Origin: Vibrio azureus | Lineage (GTDB): Bacteria; Pseudomonadota; Gammaproteobacteria; Enterobacterales; Vibrionaceae | Direction of reading: 5' to 3' | Assembly: GCF_002849855.1 (NCBI RefSeq) | Contig: NZ_CP018617.1 | Location: forward strand, 1,302,001-1,366,000 | Length of the DNA stretch: 64,000 nucleotides | In this document: positions 44,866-54,475 of the stretch, in pieces | Position numbering within the stretch: position 1 is the first letter of the stretch | Layout: every line of letters begins with the position of its first letter | Made by a program: the position numbers and the translations under genes | Notes under the pieces: model-generated | What the model saw: only the letters and a program-made list of their open reading frames with translations | Told to the model about the DNA's origin: nothing | Database searches by the model: none

Positions 44866-46953
44866 CTAGTCCCTCAGATTTTTTATAAGAATAGTTTCGT
44901 CGGTGAGTTCTAGCGACCAAAAGGCATGATTAAAAAAGTGATCACGGCCAGCAAAACGCACATCAATTGGACTCAAACGTTTTGCGATACCGAGAGCGTT
45001 TTCTGCATAAGCATGAAACTCGGTTAATGCGTTCTCACGTGCCTTTGGGGGCTCTAGTAAATGAAAACCAATCGAAATTGGCATATTATCCATATCTTGG
45101 TTTAAAAGTTGTTCAAGATCATCAAAACAATTTGGCTGCTCATCGCTTGGCAAAACCCACCGTCCATTTGCTGGCAAACCTTTTATCCGATTAAAAAAAC
45201 TGCTCTTACTACTAAAAACCTTCAGCCATTCTATCTGTAACGACATCAGTGGTTGGTAGACTGCACCACCGGCAAAAACGAGAGGAAACGTAGCTTTTAG
45301 CTCTGACAAATAATCAGATAGTCTATTTTTGCTATCAACTCGTATCACCAAATCCATTTCTAAATCGGACTGTCGCTGTCCAAGTGTCGTAGGACGCTTA
45401 ACGTTAGAAATCGTTCTCTTTGTAGCAACAGAGTTAGGCTCAGAAAGTTTTGCTGATGATTGAATATATTCACTACGAACAAACAGCGAAAAACCCGAAA
45501 ATTCAACATGATTTTCACTGTCAATTCGTTTATTAAATTCTCTTTGGTATTGATGCACGAAGCCCCAGATAGCGGTCAGAGATGGAAAGCCAGATAAATA
45601 TGGACAACTCATCGCTACCACGTCTTGCACTCTTAATGAGGAGAGGTAAATATATTGTTCAGTATGACTTGTGTCTTCCTGCTGCTCTGTTTTACTAAGC
45701 TGAGTAAGCACCCATTTAATCTGTGCTTTAGCTGCTTGCATAAGCTTAGGGTGATAAGCAAACTGAGTGGTGAATTTGTTTTCCTGAAAAGCCAAATGCA
45801 AGCGTTGATTAAAATCGTTGACTAGTGAGGTAAACTCTAATTCAGGCTTTGCTAGAAAAGCCTGTGCCAATGAATCTTGATACTCCATTTTTTGTTGATT
45901 GGGTTCTGCATCTTGAAGATCTCTCAACTCGATAAGAGGTAACATCCATAACGCAATTTGTTTGCGCAATAGCTTAGTTTGGATACGACGAGAGGCATTT
46001 CTTTGCTTGTGCGTTTTAAGTGGCTCAAATCCAATAAGACGATTAAGAGTCTGGCATATTTTGTTATTCGTCAGCTGATAGTCGTCAAAAAATCTCGATC
46101 TCTTCTGGTGATACCTTATTAGCGTTTGCTTTGAATCAGCTTTTATACCTAGGGAGTAATCCAATATTTTTATATACCCACCCAAGCTGCCACATAAGCC
46201 ACCAATACTTGCTGGATTGGGCAAATATGAAGAAATAAAACGTAATTGGCTCTCTTTGTTGCGTGACCTGATTTCGAGCTCTCTTTGGATGGAATGACTC
46301 ACCACAGGGGTAATAGTCAAATAATGCCCTTTCCGTGGGAGTCTAATTTGCTTGCTGTATTCGCTGACCCTGTTAGGAAACGATTCTTCAGGCATCTCAA
46401 TATAAGATAGTTCCTTTATATCAGCAAGTTGCTCCACACCCAAACCAAAATCTTGGAGCAAAACCATCCAAGTATGGTTACTGCTCTTAATCATCGACAA
46501 GAGATTCACCGACTGTGACTGCCAACGAAAAGGGGTTAATAGCCAAAGAGTAAAGCGATAAACCGCAGAGTTATGTGACCAACCCCAGCTCTCCTCTAAT
46601 GCTGCACTTGATATGAATGATTCTGACGTGATAAGAGGTTTGGCTATTATTCTTGAATCTTTAACACGACAATCTGGAAACTTAAGGTTATGAGTATGAA
46701 ACCATTGAATTTCATCTAGAGAGGATTTGAGATTTTTAGAATCATTCAGATAATTCTTAGCACGTGCATCATCCAACCAATCCGCACATTTATCAGCTTG
46801 ATGGTTTGAACTGAGATTAAGTAAGATCGTTAACGCTTCTTTTTCAAACCCTTCAACACAGACATCTTCCGTATAGGGCATGAACATCTTCTTTAACGTA
46901 GCCTGTTTTAATACTTCGTCTTCGATTGCCAATAAGTCACTTAACTTCGTCAT
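44866..46953 (-). CDS. cas8: Cas8f-Cas5f fusion of I-F3 Cascade
   Basis: A 695-residue protein of the size typical of the I-F3 Cas8/Cas5 fusion, which recognises the PAM and caps the crRNA 5' handle. The N-terminal about 250 residues resemble Cas8f (YRFTLWLLTPFRWQSQSVNL). The C-terminal about 250 residues have the Cas5-like FSGFSLFVRSEYIQ and FPLVFAGGAVYQP segments. The best start is the ATG at 46,953, a few bases after the tniQ stop; a GTG three codons earlier overlaps tniQ. No nuclease domain is present and cas3 is absent, as expected for targeting without cleavage. Confidence 0.9.
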   Translation of the reverse strand: MTKLSDLLAIEDEVLKQATLKKMFMPYTEDVCVEGFEKEALTILLNLSSNHQADKCADWLDDARAKNYLNDSKNLKSSLDEIQWFHTHNLKFPDCRVKDSRIIAKPLITSESFISSAALEESWGWSHNSAVYRFTLWLLTPFRWQSQSVNLLSMIKSSNHTWMVLLQDFGLGVEQLADIKELSYIEMPEESFPNRVSEYSKQIRLPRKGHYLTITPVVSHSIQRELEIRSRNKESQLRFISSYLPNPASIGGLCGSLGGYIKILDYSLGIKADSKQTLIRYHQKRSRFFDDYQLTNNKICQTLNRLIGFEPLKTHKQRNASRRIQTKLLRKQIALWMLPLIELRDLQDAEPNQQKMEYQDSLAQAFLAKPELEFTSLVNDFNQRLHLAFQENKFTTQFAYHPKLMQAAKAQIKWVLTQLSKTEQQEDTSHTEQYIYLSSLRVQDVVAMSCPYLSGFPSLTAIWGFVHQYQREFNKRIDSENHVEFSGFSLFVRSEYIQSSAKLSEPNSVATKRTISNVKRPTTLGQRQSDLEMDLVIRVDSKNRLSDYLSELKATFPLVFAGGAVYQPLMSLQIEWLKVFSSKSSFFNRIKGLPANGRWVLPSDEQPNCFDDLEQLLNQDMDNMPISIGFHLLEPPKARENALTEFHAYAENALGIAKRLSPIDVRFAGRDHFFNHAFWSLELTDETILIKNLRD

Positions 46954-46955
46954 AA

Positions 46956-48167
46956 TTACCACTCTGGTAGATACACATTTAAGCCATCACTTTCAGAACT
47001 CATTCGGGTTAACTTTGTCTCAATAACACTTCTTAAAGTAAAGGCCGACTCGTGATTCGCTATTTTTGTATGGATTCGCGGCCTGATAGCGGCTTTAATT
47101 TCACCAAACTCATACAACCGATAGACCTCATCCGTTGTACAAGAAAGCAATGTAGAAGCTTCTAAGGGACTAAGCAGCAAATCACCGATATTTCCTTTCG
47201 CGCTTGAAGGTACTGTTGCTATAAGCCGAGTAAAGTAAGCTAACACCTGCTTAAGTACGATATTGTGGTTTAATTGACGACTGGGTAACTGGCGACAATC
47301 TTTAAGCAGAGAACCAAAAGCTTCATTGAAAAACATTTTCTTCCAATTCTTTACTCGAACAACTTCAGCCTTTTCTTTCAATCCATCAAGTTCTTGCCAC
47401 AATACTGTTGGCCAATCACTACAGTATTCGATGAATGACTCAAAACTGAGTTCATCAAACTCACCATAACGATTTACATACCAAAGTAAAAAACCATAGC
47501 GCTCAGATATCGTCATTTCTGCCTTCAGTAACCACAAGGGTTTTGAATTATTGCCTGACAACCATTGAGCGACCAATAACTCGGCTTCTGGCGCATCCTC
47601 TATAGGCGAATTTCGGAGTTCATAACCACATTCACATTGGTTAATACTCTCGGCACTTTGGTATTCAAGTCTCGACTTACACTCTGGGCAGCGATGAATC
47701 AGCTTACAGCCATGGTATTGACAAACTTGGTCAGAGATAAATTGCCACTGCTGGCGAATGTAGGGTGCTTCGTCAATACACAGAGGGCAAATAGGCGTGA
47801 AGCGTTTACGAAGAAAAGCATAAGGGTAATCAACCCCGAATCTATGTACCGCTTTGTATTGCGGAGAGAATTGAGCTTTTGAATGTGATAACGCTAAGCG
47901 CAGTACGCCAAAGTTATTGAGCTTAAATTGGTTCTCAAGATGGATAAGAACCCGCACCCGCATTTGGCTTGTCGTCTGCGCGTGATAGATATTGACTCGG
48001 TTAAGCTCTAGAGGGAAAGCACCGGCAATCGCTTCATGCTGATCCATGGTGTCAAACCAGATATCTTCGGCGAAATGAGAGAATCGCTCGTAACCTTGCT
48101 CTTGCGATAAGCGCAGTAAGAAGCTTTCGAGCGATTCATCAGAGTAGAGTTGAATGTCCGTATTCAC
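46956..48167 (-). CDS. tniQ: TniQ target-selection protein
   Basis: A 403-residue TniQ protein that joins Cascade to TnsC. The N-terminal TniQ domain begins YSDESLESFLLRLSQEQGYE. Two zinc-finger motifs follow (CPLCIDE...CQYHGCKLIHRCPECKSR...CECGYEL, about residues 118-185). The C-terminal domain is helical. It is first gene of the tniQ-cas8/5-cas7-cas6 operon. The start is GTG at 48,167. An Xre-type operator (CTTAG-N5-CTAAG) lies 18 bp upstream, so expression is probably controlled by the Xre protein at 57,162. Confidence 0.93.
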   Translation of the reverse strand: MNTDIQLYSDESLESFLLRLSQEQGYERFSHFAEDIWFDTMDQHEAIAGAFPLELNRVNIYHAQTTSQMRVRVLIHLENQFKLNNFGVLRLALSHSKAQFSPQYKAVHRFGVDYPYAFLRKRFTPICPLCIDEAPYIRQQWQFISDQVCQYHGCKLIHRCPECKSRLEYQSAESINQCECGYELRNSPIEDAPEAELLVAQWLSGNNSKPLWLLKAEMTISERYGFLLWYVNRYGEFDELSFESFIEYCSDWPTVLWQELDGLKEKAEVVRVKNWKKMFFNEAFGSLLKDCRQLPSRQLNHNIVLKQVLAYFTRLIATVPSSAKGNIGDLLLSPLEASTLLSCTTDEVYRLYEFGEIKAAIRPRIHTKIANHESAFTLRSVIETKLTRMSSESDGLNVYLPEW

Positions 48168-48184
48168 ATGTCACCACACTAAAA

Positions 48185-48199
48185 CTTAGGATTTCTAAG
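48185..48199. promoter_or_regulatory. Predicted Xre operator upstream of tniQ
   Basis: CTTAGGATTTCTAAG is an inverted repeat (CTTAG-N5-CTAAG) just before tniQ. The same pattern occurs twice ahead of the xre gene (57,084 and 57,118), and the first of those shares CTTAGGATT exactly. Confidence 0.75.
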
Positions 48200-48339
48200 C
48201 TTTATTATGGTTTATTTTCAGAATATTACCAAAAAATCGTCAATTCATATCAGATAACGAAAAGGTCGATATAACTCTATCAAACATGATTCTTTAACCA
48301 CACCAGATAAGTGGAGGTTATGGCTGCATAGAGAAGTGC

Positions 48340-48507
48340 TTAAAGCTCCATACGTGTGCCGATTTCATAGCGTTTTAACTCAATCACCACCAAGTTGCCC
48401 TTATGAGTAATTGCCAGTGAATCAATACGTCTCCAGCTATCTTCCAGTCGAAAGATTCTTTCGATAGCATCAAACAGTAAGGACAATGGAGTCAACTCAA
48501 CCTTTAA
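48340..48507 (-). pseudogene. Fragment of a PD-(D/E)XK-type nuclease gene
   Basis: About 55 minus-strand codons remain, reading LSLLFDAIERIFRLED ... RRIDSLAITHKGNLVVIELKR before a stop. The D...(I)ELKR pattern is the catalytic core of PD-(D/E)XK restriction-type nucleases. The frame is closed upstream by a TAG and has no start, so it is a relic of earlier defence cargo. The rest of 48,200-48,627 has no supportable gene. Confidence 0.5.
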
Positions 48508-48627
48508 GCGCTACTTATAGATCTTGCCCACTCTTACAGCCTTTCGGCTTCAAAAGTGGTATATTTTAAAAAAGTTATGTTCTTGTTTGAAATGTTACAG
48601 AGAGACTCAAAGGTTTACTATCCTGAG

Positions 48628-50454
48628 CTATTCGTTTGTTGAACCAATAAGCTTTTCAATCTCACGAACGTAAGACTCCCAATGCTCGACAAGATCACGG
48701 GTTACTTCAAATTCAGAGCGATTATAATCGTTAGACTTAAACCAAGCTCTTGTGTGCTCAGCAATGCGATCCTTATAGCCAGGTCCCTTTCCCCACTCGT
48801 TGTATGCTTTGCCCCAGAAATGACTATCAGCTTTAATTTTATCTTCGTAGATTGAGCGCCCTTTGTTTAATGCAAGTTGAGAGATATTATTAAGGCGGAC
48901 ATCAGTTGTATTCTTAAGCTGCTTTAACAGTGAAGCGCTTGGCTTCAACTCTTCTTGAGACAACATATTGTTAATCAATATGGTCAACTCGTCGCGTAAC
49001 GGGGCAATTTTAGCCATACACTGAGCACGTGATGCAACTGCGAGCTCCTGATAGTAGTTCAGATTGTGCCAGTTACCATCACGATTCACGCTAGCACGCA
49101 CACTCGCAGCATAGGTGCCTTTGGAACAGATAGAGGTAATTAATGGCACAAAATACTCACTCAACGTTGGCGTACATGCTTTCGACTTTTTTAGCCATGG
49201 CTCCAGAGTCAGCTTTACTTGATTAATTGCAAGAGAAGCTGACTGAGATTTGATTTCATCTTCCATCTCGCAGATTGATTGTTCGATCTCTAACAAACGC
49301 TGTTCATGTGCTTTTCGCAAAGAACGTACCTTGCCCACAAGCATCTCAAAAAGCTCTGCAGAGTCATCTTGCTTTGCATCAAAAAATTCCACATCGAGAC
49401 CACGCACTGCGTACTTTTGACACAACTCGCTGTTCACTTGCTCTGCTTTAATATCACGACCATCTTCTTTATCTCCCACTGCTTCATCATAATCCATCAC
49501 ATCTTCCGCTTCACCAGCTCGATCAAGGATCAGAAGAACCGACTCATCTTTCAAGCGAGGCTTCAATCCGGCCTGAATAGCACTATCAATCATTTTTGAG
49601 CAGGTTTGATCGGGCGCATCATTGAAACGTGAGCAGAAAACACTGATAGTTTTATCACTTGTTAGACACTGGTCGAGATCCACACGATTGACTGTTTGAT
49701 CGACACCTTTCGTATCTACAAAAGTGATTGAAAAAGAGTCTTCCTTGTGACGAAGTGAAGGTACATATAGTGTAATACGTTTAGCTAAGCCCACGTTAGG
49801 GTGCGTGGCACTGTTGATCAGCTTGAATGTCTCATGAAGCCAGGCCATGTGAGCTTGACCATCAACATTTTCAAACACAGTTTTAGTGCGTTGAGCAAGG
49901 TTTGCACGTTGGATAAACTCTTCACACAGCATATCCACCGACGACAGTTGCTCGGCAAACACTTTAGCATAATCAGTAGCTGTACGTTTTCCATCCACTT
50001 TTTTACGAACGACTTTCAGTTCGAGCATATTGCGAAGTGCTCGTTCAACTTCAGCACTCAACTTAAAACCTTCTTGGTCGTTATCAACATCATCTGATTT
50101 CAGATAGAGTGCAAAGTCTGTCAGATAACTACGCACTTCTTCTTCTGTATATGGAAGCACCTCGATCTTAGCCTCTGTCGCCTTTTTGATGTGTACTTCG
50201 CAAAGTGTAGTTCGTCCTGAACCAGTGCTAAGAACAGAATTTTGCTCGTTTACCAACCCTAATAAATGACAGATAGATGTCGTTTTACCAGCTCCTACAT
50301 TTCCGATAAAGGCAATATGATGCTCTTTATCCGCAAGGTATGATTCACTGAGCTTGTACATTTCTTTGTGGTTTTCTAGTTGGGAGCGCAAAGGGCTTTG
50401 AGTTGACATACATGCCAGCAAATCTTCGATCGTCTTTGAGAATTCAGTTTTCAT
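48628..50454 (-). CDS. P-loop GTPase, dynamin-like, putative defence protein
   Basis: A 608-residue protein. G1/Walker A is IAFIGNVGAGKTTSICHLLG (about 47-66), G3 is TFVDTKGVDQT, and LLILDRAGEAEDVMDYDE follows in the place of the G4 region. The C-terminal about 230 residues are helical with coiled-coil-like stretches (LLEIEQSICEMEDEIKSQ), an arrangement found in dynamin-like and other large GTPases. It sits among restriction genes in transposon cargo, where anti-phage GTPases are common, so a defence role is inferred. Specific family not recognised. Confidence 0.55.
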   Translation of the reverse strand: MKTEFSKTIEDLLACMSTQSPLRSQLENHKEMYKLSESYLADKEHHIAFIGNVGAGKTTSICHLLGLVNEQNSVLSTGSGRTTLCEVHIKKATEAKIEVLPYTEEEVRSYLTDFALYLKSDDVDNDQEGFKLSAEVERALRNMLELKVVRKKVDGKRTATDYAKVFAEQLSSVDMLCEEFIQRANLAQRTKTVFENVDGQAHMAWLHETFKLINSATHPNVGLAKRITLYVPSLRHKEDSFSITFVDTKGVDQTVNRVDLDQCLTSDKTISVFCSRFNDAPDQTCSKMIDSAIQAGLKPRLKDESVLLILDRAGEAEDVMDYDEAVGDKEDGRDIKAEQVNSELCQKYAVRGLDVEFFDAKQDDSAELFEMLVGKVRSLRKAHEQRLLEIEQSICEMEDEIKSQSASLAINQVKLTLEPWLKKSKACTPTLSEYFVPLITSICSKGTYAASVRASVNRDGNWHNLNYYQELAVASRAQCMAKIAPLRDELTILINNMLSQEELKPSASLLKQLKNTTDVRLNNISQLALNKGRSIYEDKIKADSHFWGKAYNEWGKGPGYKDRIAEHTRAWFKSNDYNRSEFEVTRDLVEHWESYVREIEKLIGSTNE

Positions 50455-50670
50455 TTTCAGTTACTTACTCTAAGTCATGGGTTTAAAATAAGCACCACAA
50501 TGCTAGATGTTCCTTTGAAAAAGGTGCTTAATTTCTACAAAAATCGGGGGACTGTATTTCAGCAAGTAAAACTGGACAATGATGTTGATCAACATTTGTT
50601 TTTATACGAAAAAAATATGCACGCGCACACACTGAGATCAATCACTCAAACAGCATCGGCCCCAACTTTG

Positions 50671-50856
50671 TCACACTGGCGACTCGCAACTTGGGCACTT
50701 AATGTTAATCGAACACATCGGCATCAAAGATAAATCGGTCCAATGCTCGCCATTCTTAATCAATCGTGTATTGCAGGAACCACAGTGGTTATAAACATTA
50801 AACTGAGTACAGTCATTGCACCGATACCAACTCTTTTGATAATTTGATTTCATCTT
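50671..50856 (-). CDS. Small zinc-ribbon protein
   Basis: A 61-residue frame from MKSNYQKSWYRCNDC with paired cysteines (CNDC, CGSC, CPSC) able to bind zinc. It is placed between the DUF262 fragment and the GTPase. Ribosome-binding signals are weak and it overlaps the DUF262 fragment in another frame, so it may be the tail of a decayed gene. The rest of 50,455-50,670 shows no gene. Confidence 0.35.
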   Translation of the reverse strand, partial: KMKSNYQKSWYRCNDCTQFNVYNHCGSCNTRLIKNGEHWTDLSLMPMCSINIKCPSCESPV

Positions 50857-51034
50857 GATGCAGTACCACCGTACCAAGCCGATAACACGGCTTAGTACGG
50901 TAATGAATAATGTCATCAATCAGCTGATTAACGTGCTTGGGTTGCCATTTATATGGGCGCTGATACTCAGGAATTATGAGTGATTTATCCAACAACTGCG
51001 CAATGGTTTGAGGCTGATTGAAGACAATGGCCAT
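50813..51034 (-). pseudogene. DUF262 (GmrSD-type) N-terminal fragment
   Basis: The first about 55 residues match the start of DUF262 proteins: VFNQPQTIAQLLDKSLIIPEYQRPYKWQPKHVNQLIDDI, with the IPxYQRxYxW motif of this ParB-like nuclease domain. Full-length members exceed 500 residues and act against modified phage DNA; here the rest is gone. It starts 2 bp after the hsdS stop. Confidence 0.6.
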
Positions 51035-51036
51035 GG

Positions 51037-52818
51037 TTATACTGCCTGTTCAATAATAGCGTCAGTGAGGTGTAATTGTGTTGTGTGAGAGTCTAATAAC
51101 CTTATTTTTAACTGCTCACAAATGGTTTCTAGTTCCTCAACTTTTGCTACGATTAAATCCTGTTCTTTTATTGGAGGGAGAGGTATTAGAAGTAATCTTG
51201 CTTTCTTAATACCAAAAACACCATGAGTACTATTCGTTTTTTGTTCACCAAGAACCTCATTAAGGGTTGGGCTATTAAGGTATAACGCTAAGAATTTAGG
51301 CTCTACATATTTATTTCTTGGTTGAATCAGTATTAAGTTTGCCGACAAACAATAATCAAACGGCTTAGTCAGAAAGAAAGGCTTTCCTAATGTTCCAATC
51401 TTTCCAAATACGAAATCACCTACTCTTAGCTCATATCGTTCACGATGTTCTTCTAAGACATTCCTACTAACTTTGCGAGCATTATTAAAGTTGATACCAC
51501 TGTTATGGTCGATATCTGTATAGCCAATATACGGAACTCCTCCCTCTACTTTTGGAGGGGTTCTATGGCTAGGTTGAGGATCTATGAAGTCAGCAACCTC
51601 CTCTCCTCGACACCACTCCCACCCATTCGGCAGGTCAAACGGCTTTTCATCCTCAGCAATTGGCGGCAGGGCTTTTTGCTTTTTGATTTTCTTCTCTTTG
51701 ATGAGCTGCGCTTTTTCTTCTGCAATACGCTCTAGCAGCACCGATGCAGGTTCATCGTTTGTATCTTGTGGGACAAGTTTACCCATCACCGCCAGTTGCA
51801 AGATGGTTTGTTTCAGTTGGTCGATGCTCTCTTCTGTGGTGAACAAAGTATCAAAATACTCGCTAATGCGTGCCCAGTTTTCCATTAACTCATCGGCATC
51901 TGCTGAGTTGGTTAATGTGTTGAGTAACGTGCTCACTAATAACTGATGCGCTTCAATACTGGCTTCGGTTTGTTGCTCTAGTTGGTCGCAAAGTGCCATT
52001 AATTCATCGACTTTGTCGACAATACGGTGTTGTTCGGCTAAAGGGGCTACGGGAACAACTAATGAAATAACAGAACTTGTATTTAATTCAACCTGTTTAG
52101 TTGAACCTGAAACCAATGCATTTTCATTATCAGGGGAAATTCTCGATTGAACTCCAGGAGCCATAATAAAACACCACAGAAATCGACTATAAACGTTCGT
52201 TAATCGAATAACTGTTACGTGTGAATCAGCTACAATTTTCTGATATGGAATATCATTAATTACATTTGCTCGTCCTACTGTACCTGTGCCTGTAGAGTTC
52301 CACAAAATATCATTATCTCGTAGAAATCTTTCTTCCTGATATGCATCTAAACTTTCATCAGTTACATAACGGGCAGGTGCTAAATCAAACCCTGAGTTTT
52401 GCACGCATTTTTGAGATACAACTTTAACACTCCCTGATTCAGCATATTTAGGACCTTTTCCTCGCTGAATATATGTCGTTAAATCTTGTAAATGAGCCCA
52501 TTCCCAACCAACTGGTAATGCAAAACATTTTTCTTCTTCTGATATCTCAAGTAATTTTTTCGGTTTCTTAATTTTCTTCTCTTTCACCAGCTGTGCTTTT
52601 TCTGCCGCAATGCGCTCAAGCAACACAGACGCTGGTTCATCATTCGGATCTTGCGGCACTAACTTACCACGCACCGCCAATTCTAAAATCAACTCACGCA
52701 GTTTCTTCACGCCATACAGCTCTAGCTTTTTGCTACTGCCACGCCCTGAAGTGGATTTGGTTTTTACCGTTGATGTCCACGTATCAATGTGTTGGGTAAT
52801 TAACGATTCAACGGTCAT
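51037..52818 (-). CDS. hsdS: Type I restriction specificity subunit HsdS
   Basis: A 593-residue S subunit with two target-recognition domains. Half 1 has GWEWAHLQDLTTYIQRGKGPKY and ends in PLAEQHRIVDKVDELMALCDQLE. Half 2 has GWEWCRGEEVADFIDPQPSHRT and ends in PIKEQDLIVAKVEELETICEQL. The paired conserved helices set the spacing between the two half-sites of the DNA target. The ATG at 52,818 follows GAGGCGTGATC and overlaps the hsdM stop; an in-frame GTG two codons earlier is also possible. It is longer than average owing to the long N-terminal and linker parts. Confidence 0.9.
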   Translation of the reverse strand: MTVESLITQHIDTWTSTVKTKSTSGRGSSKKLELYGVKKLRELILELAVRGKLVPQDPNDEPASVLLERIAAEKAQLVKEKKIKKPKKLLEISEEEKCFALPVGWEWAHLQDLTTYIQRGKGPKYAESGSVKVVSQKCVQNSGFDLAPARYVTDESLDAYQEERFLRDNDILWNSTGTGTVGRANVINDIPYQKIVADSHVTVIRLTNVYSRFLWCFIMAPGVQSRISPDNENALVSGSTKQVELNTSSVISLVVPVAPLAEQHRIVDKVDELMALCDQLEQQTEASIEAHQLLVSTLLNTLTNSADADELMENWARISEYFDTLFTTEESIDQLKQTILQLAVMGKLVPQDTNDEPASVLLERIAEEKAQLIKEKKIKKQKALPPIAEDEKPFDLPNGWEWCRGEEVADFIDPQPSHRTPPKVEGGVPYIGYTDIDHNSGINFNNARKVSRNVLEEHRERYELRVGDFVFGKIGTLGKPFFLTKPFDYCLSANLILIQPRNKYVEPKFLALYLNSPTLNEVLGEQKTNSTHGVFGIKKARLLLIPLPPIKEQDLIVAKVEELETICEQLKIRLLDSHTTQLHLTDAIIEQAV

Positions 52819-52820
52819 GA

Positions 52821-54299
52821 TCACGCCTCACTGCCAGCTGATGATTTCAGCGCATCACCCAAGATGCTCTTTAACTGGTTGCGTAATTCTGCGATCTCTT
52901 GTTGCTGCTGTTGGAAGCTTGCCAATAGCTCTTGGGGATCATGGCTTATAACTTCATCTTGGTGCGGATTTTTAATGTCTAAGTTGAAGTTACGCTCGAT
53001 GATCTCTTCAATCGAGACTTTCCACGCATGTTCATTTTCAACGCGTGAAGCAAAACCGTCTGCTTCATTGCCCCACCAATCAATTTCTTGCTGGAACTCT
53101 TCAAACTTCATCGGCTTGGTCTTGCTGTAGTTCTTCACGCCCTCTGGGTATGGGTGCTCATAGAACCACACATCTCTAGTTGGCTTGCCTTTGGTGAAGA
53201 ACAGAATATTGGTTTTAATGCCTGTGTATGGGTTAAATACCCCATTTGGCAAACGCACGATGGTATGTAGGTTACATTCTTCTGTCAGCATTTTTTTGAT
53301 TTTGGTTTTAACGCCTTCACCAAACAATGTACCATCTGGCAATACTACGCCTGCTCGACCGTTGTTTTCATCAAGCACTTCAATAATAAGCTGTAAGAAC
53401 AGATCGGCCGTTTCACGAGTTTGCATCTCGGCAGGGAAGTTTTTCTCAATGCCATCTTCTTCCGTACCACCAAATGGCGGGTTGGTCGCAATCACCTTGA
53501 TGTTGGTGTCCCAACTTGAAAGCGGCTTGTTGAGCGTATTGCCGTGTTTAATTTGTACTGGCACTTCAATACCGTGCAGCATCATATTGGTGATACACAA
53601 TAGATGCGGAAGCTGCTTTTTCTCAACACCGTGAATTTGTTTCTGTAGTGTTTGGTGGTCCGCCGCTGTCTGCACGTAATTGTTTTTGACGTGCTCGAAT
53701 GAACAAGCAAGGAAACCGCCTGTCCCTGTAGCAGGGTCCATGATAGATTCGCCAAGCTTTGGATCGAGTCGGTCAACGATAAAACGTGTTACGGCACGAG
53801 GCGTGTAGAACTCGCCTGCGTTACCAGCACTTTGCAAGTCTTTCAAAATTTGCTCGTAGATATCACCAAACAAATGACGTTCGTTAGAGTCGGTAAAGTC
53901 AATCTCATTAAGTTTGTTGATGACTTGACGTAACAACGTACCGTTCTTCATGTAGTTGAACGCATCACTAAAAGCTTCTTTGACCAAAAAACCACGCGGG
54001 TTTTTATCCACTGGCGCTATCATATTCTTTAAACGAAAGAAGAGATCATCGTTGATAAATTCAAGCAGTTTGTCACCCGTGATGCCTTCAGCATCTGCAG
54101 CCCAATTGCGCCATAAATATTTTTCATCAATCGGCGTTGTATAGTCGTCCATTTCCAGTTCTAACTCTTCTTCCTGAGCATCGAATACTTTCAAGAATAA
54201 CAACCATGACATTTGGCCAAGGCGCTGAGCATCACCATCGACACCTGCATCTTTACGCATGATGTCTTGAATAGATTTAATTACGGAACTGATAGACAT
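52821..54299 (-). CDS. hsdM: Type I modification methyltransferase HsdM
   Basis: A 492-residue adenine N6-methyltransferase. The N-terminal HsdM_N domain begins SVIKSIQDIMRKDAGVDGDAQ. SAM motif I is MDPATGTGGF and catalytic motif IV is IATNPPFGG. The C-terminal helix (LASFQQQQQEIAELRNQL) binds HsdS. It belongs to the operon with hsdS, overlapping it, and follows hsdR after a 176-bp gap. It methylates the host DNA to protect it. Confidence 0.95.
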   Translation of the reverse strand: MSISSVIKSIQDIMRKDAGVDGDAQRLGQMSWLLFLKVFDAQEEELELEMDDYTTPIDEKYLWRNWAADAEGITGDKLLEFINDDLFFRLKNMIAPVDKNPRGFLVKEAFSDAFNYMKNGTLLRQVINKLNEIDFTDSNERHLFGDIYEQILKDLQSAGNAGEFYTPRAVTRFIVDRLDPKLGESIMDPATGTGGFLACSFEHVKNNYVQTAADHQTLQKQIHGVEKKQLPHLLCITNMMLHGIEVPVQIKHGNTLNKPLSSWDTNIKVIATNPPFGGTEEDGIEKNFPAEMQTRETADLFLQLIIEVLDENNGRAGVVLPDGTLFGEGVKTKIKKMLTEECNLHTIVRLPNGVFNPYTGIKTNILFFTKGKPTRDVWFYEHPYPEGVKNYSKTKPMKFEEFQQEIDWWGNEADGFASRVENEHAWKVSIEEIIERNFNLDIKNPHQDEVISHDPQELLASFQQQQQEIAELRNQLKSILGDALKSSAGSEA

Positions 54300-54475
54300 A
54301 TTGAACTACTTTAGCTAACTGAAATTGTGGGGGATTATAGCAGAGTAGATGTTGAAATAACTGAGAGATACCAGTCTAAATTGATAGGTATTTGGTCAGT
54401 TACGACAAATCACAAGTTACTCGACTAGTTTTAAAACAACCCTCTCATACAAGTGTGTGATGAAAGGGTCATCGT

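Noticed and set aside
50500..50733. 77-codon plus-strand frame upstream of the GTPase
   Set aside because: It overlaps the zinc-ribbon frame on the other strand, has no ribosome-binding site and no recognisable features.
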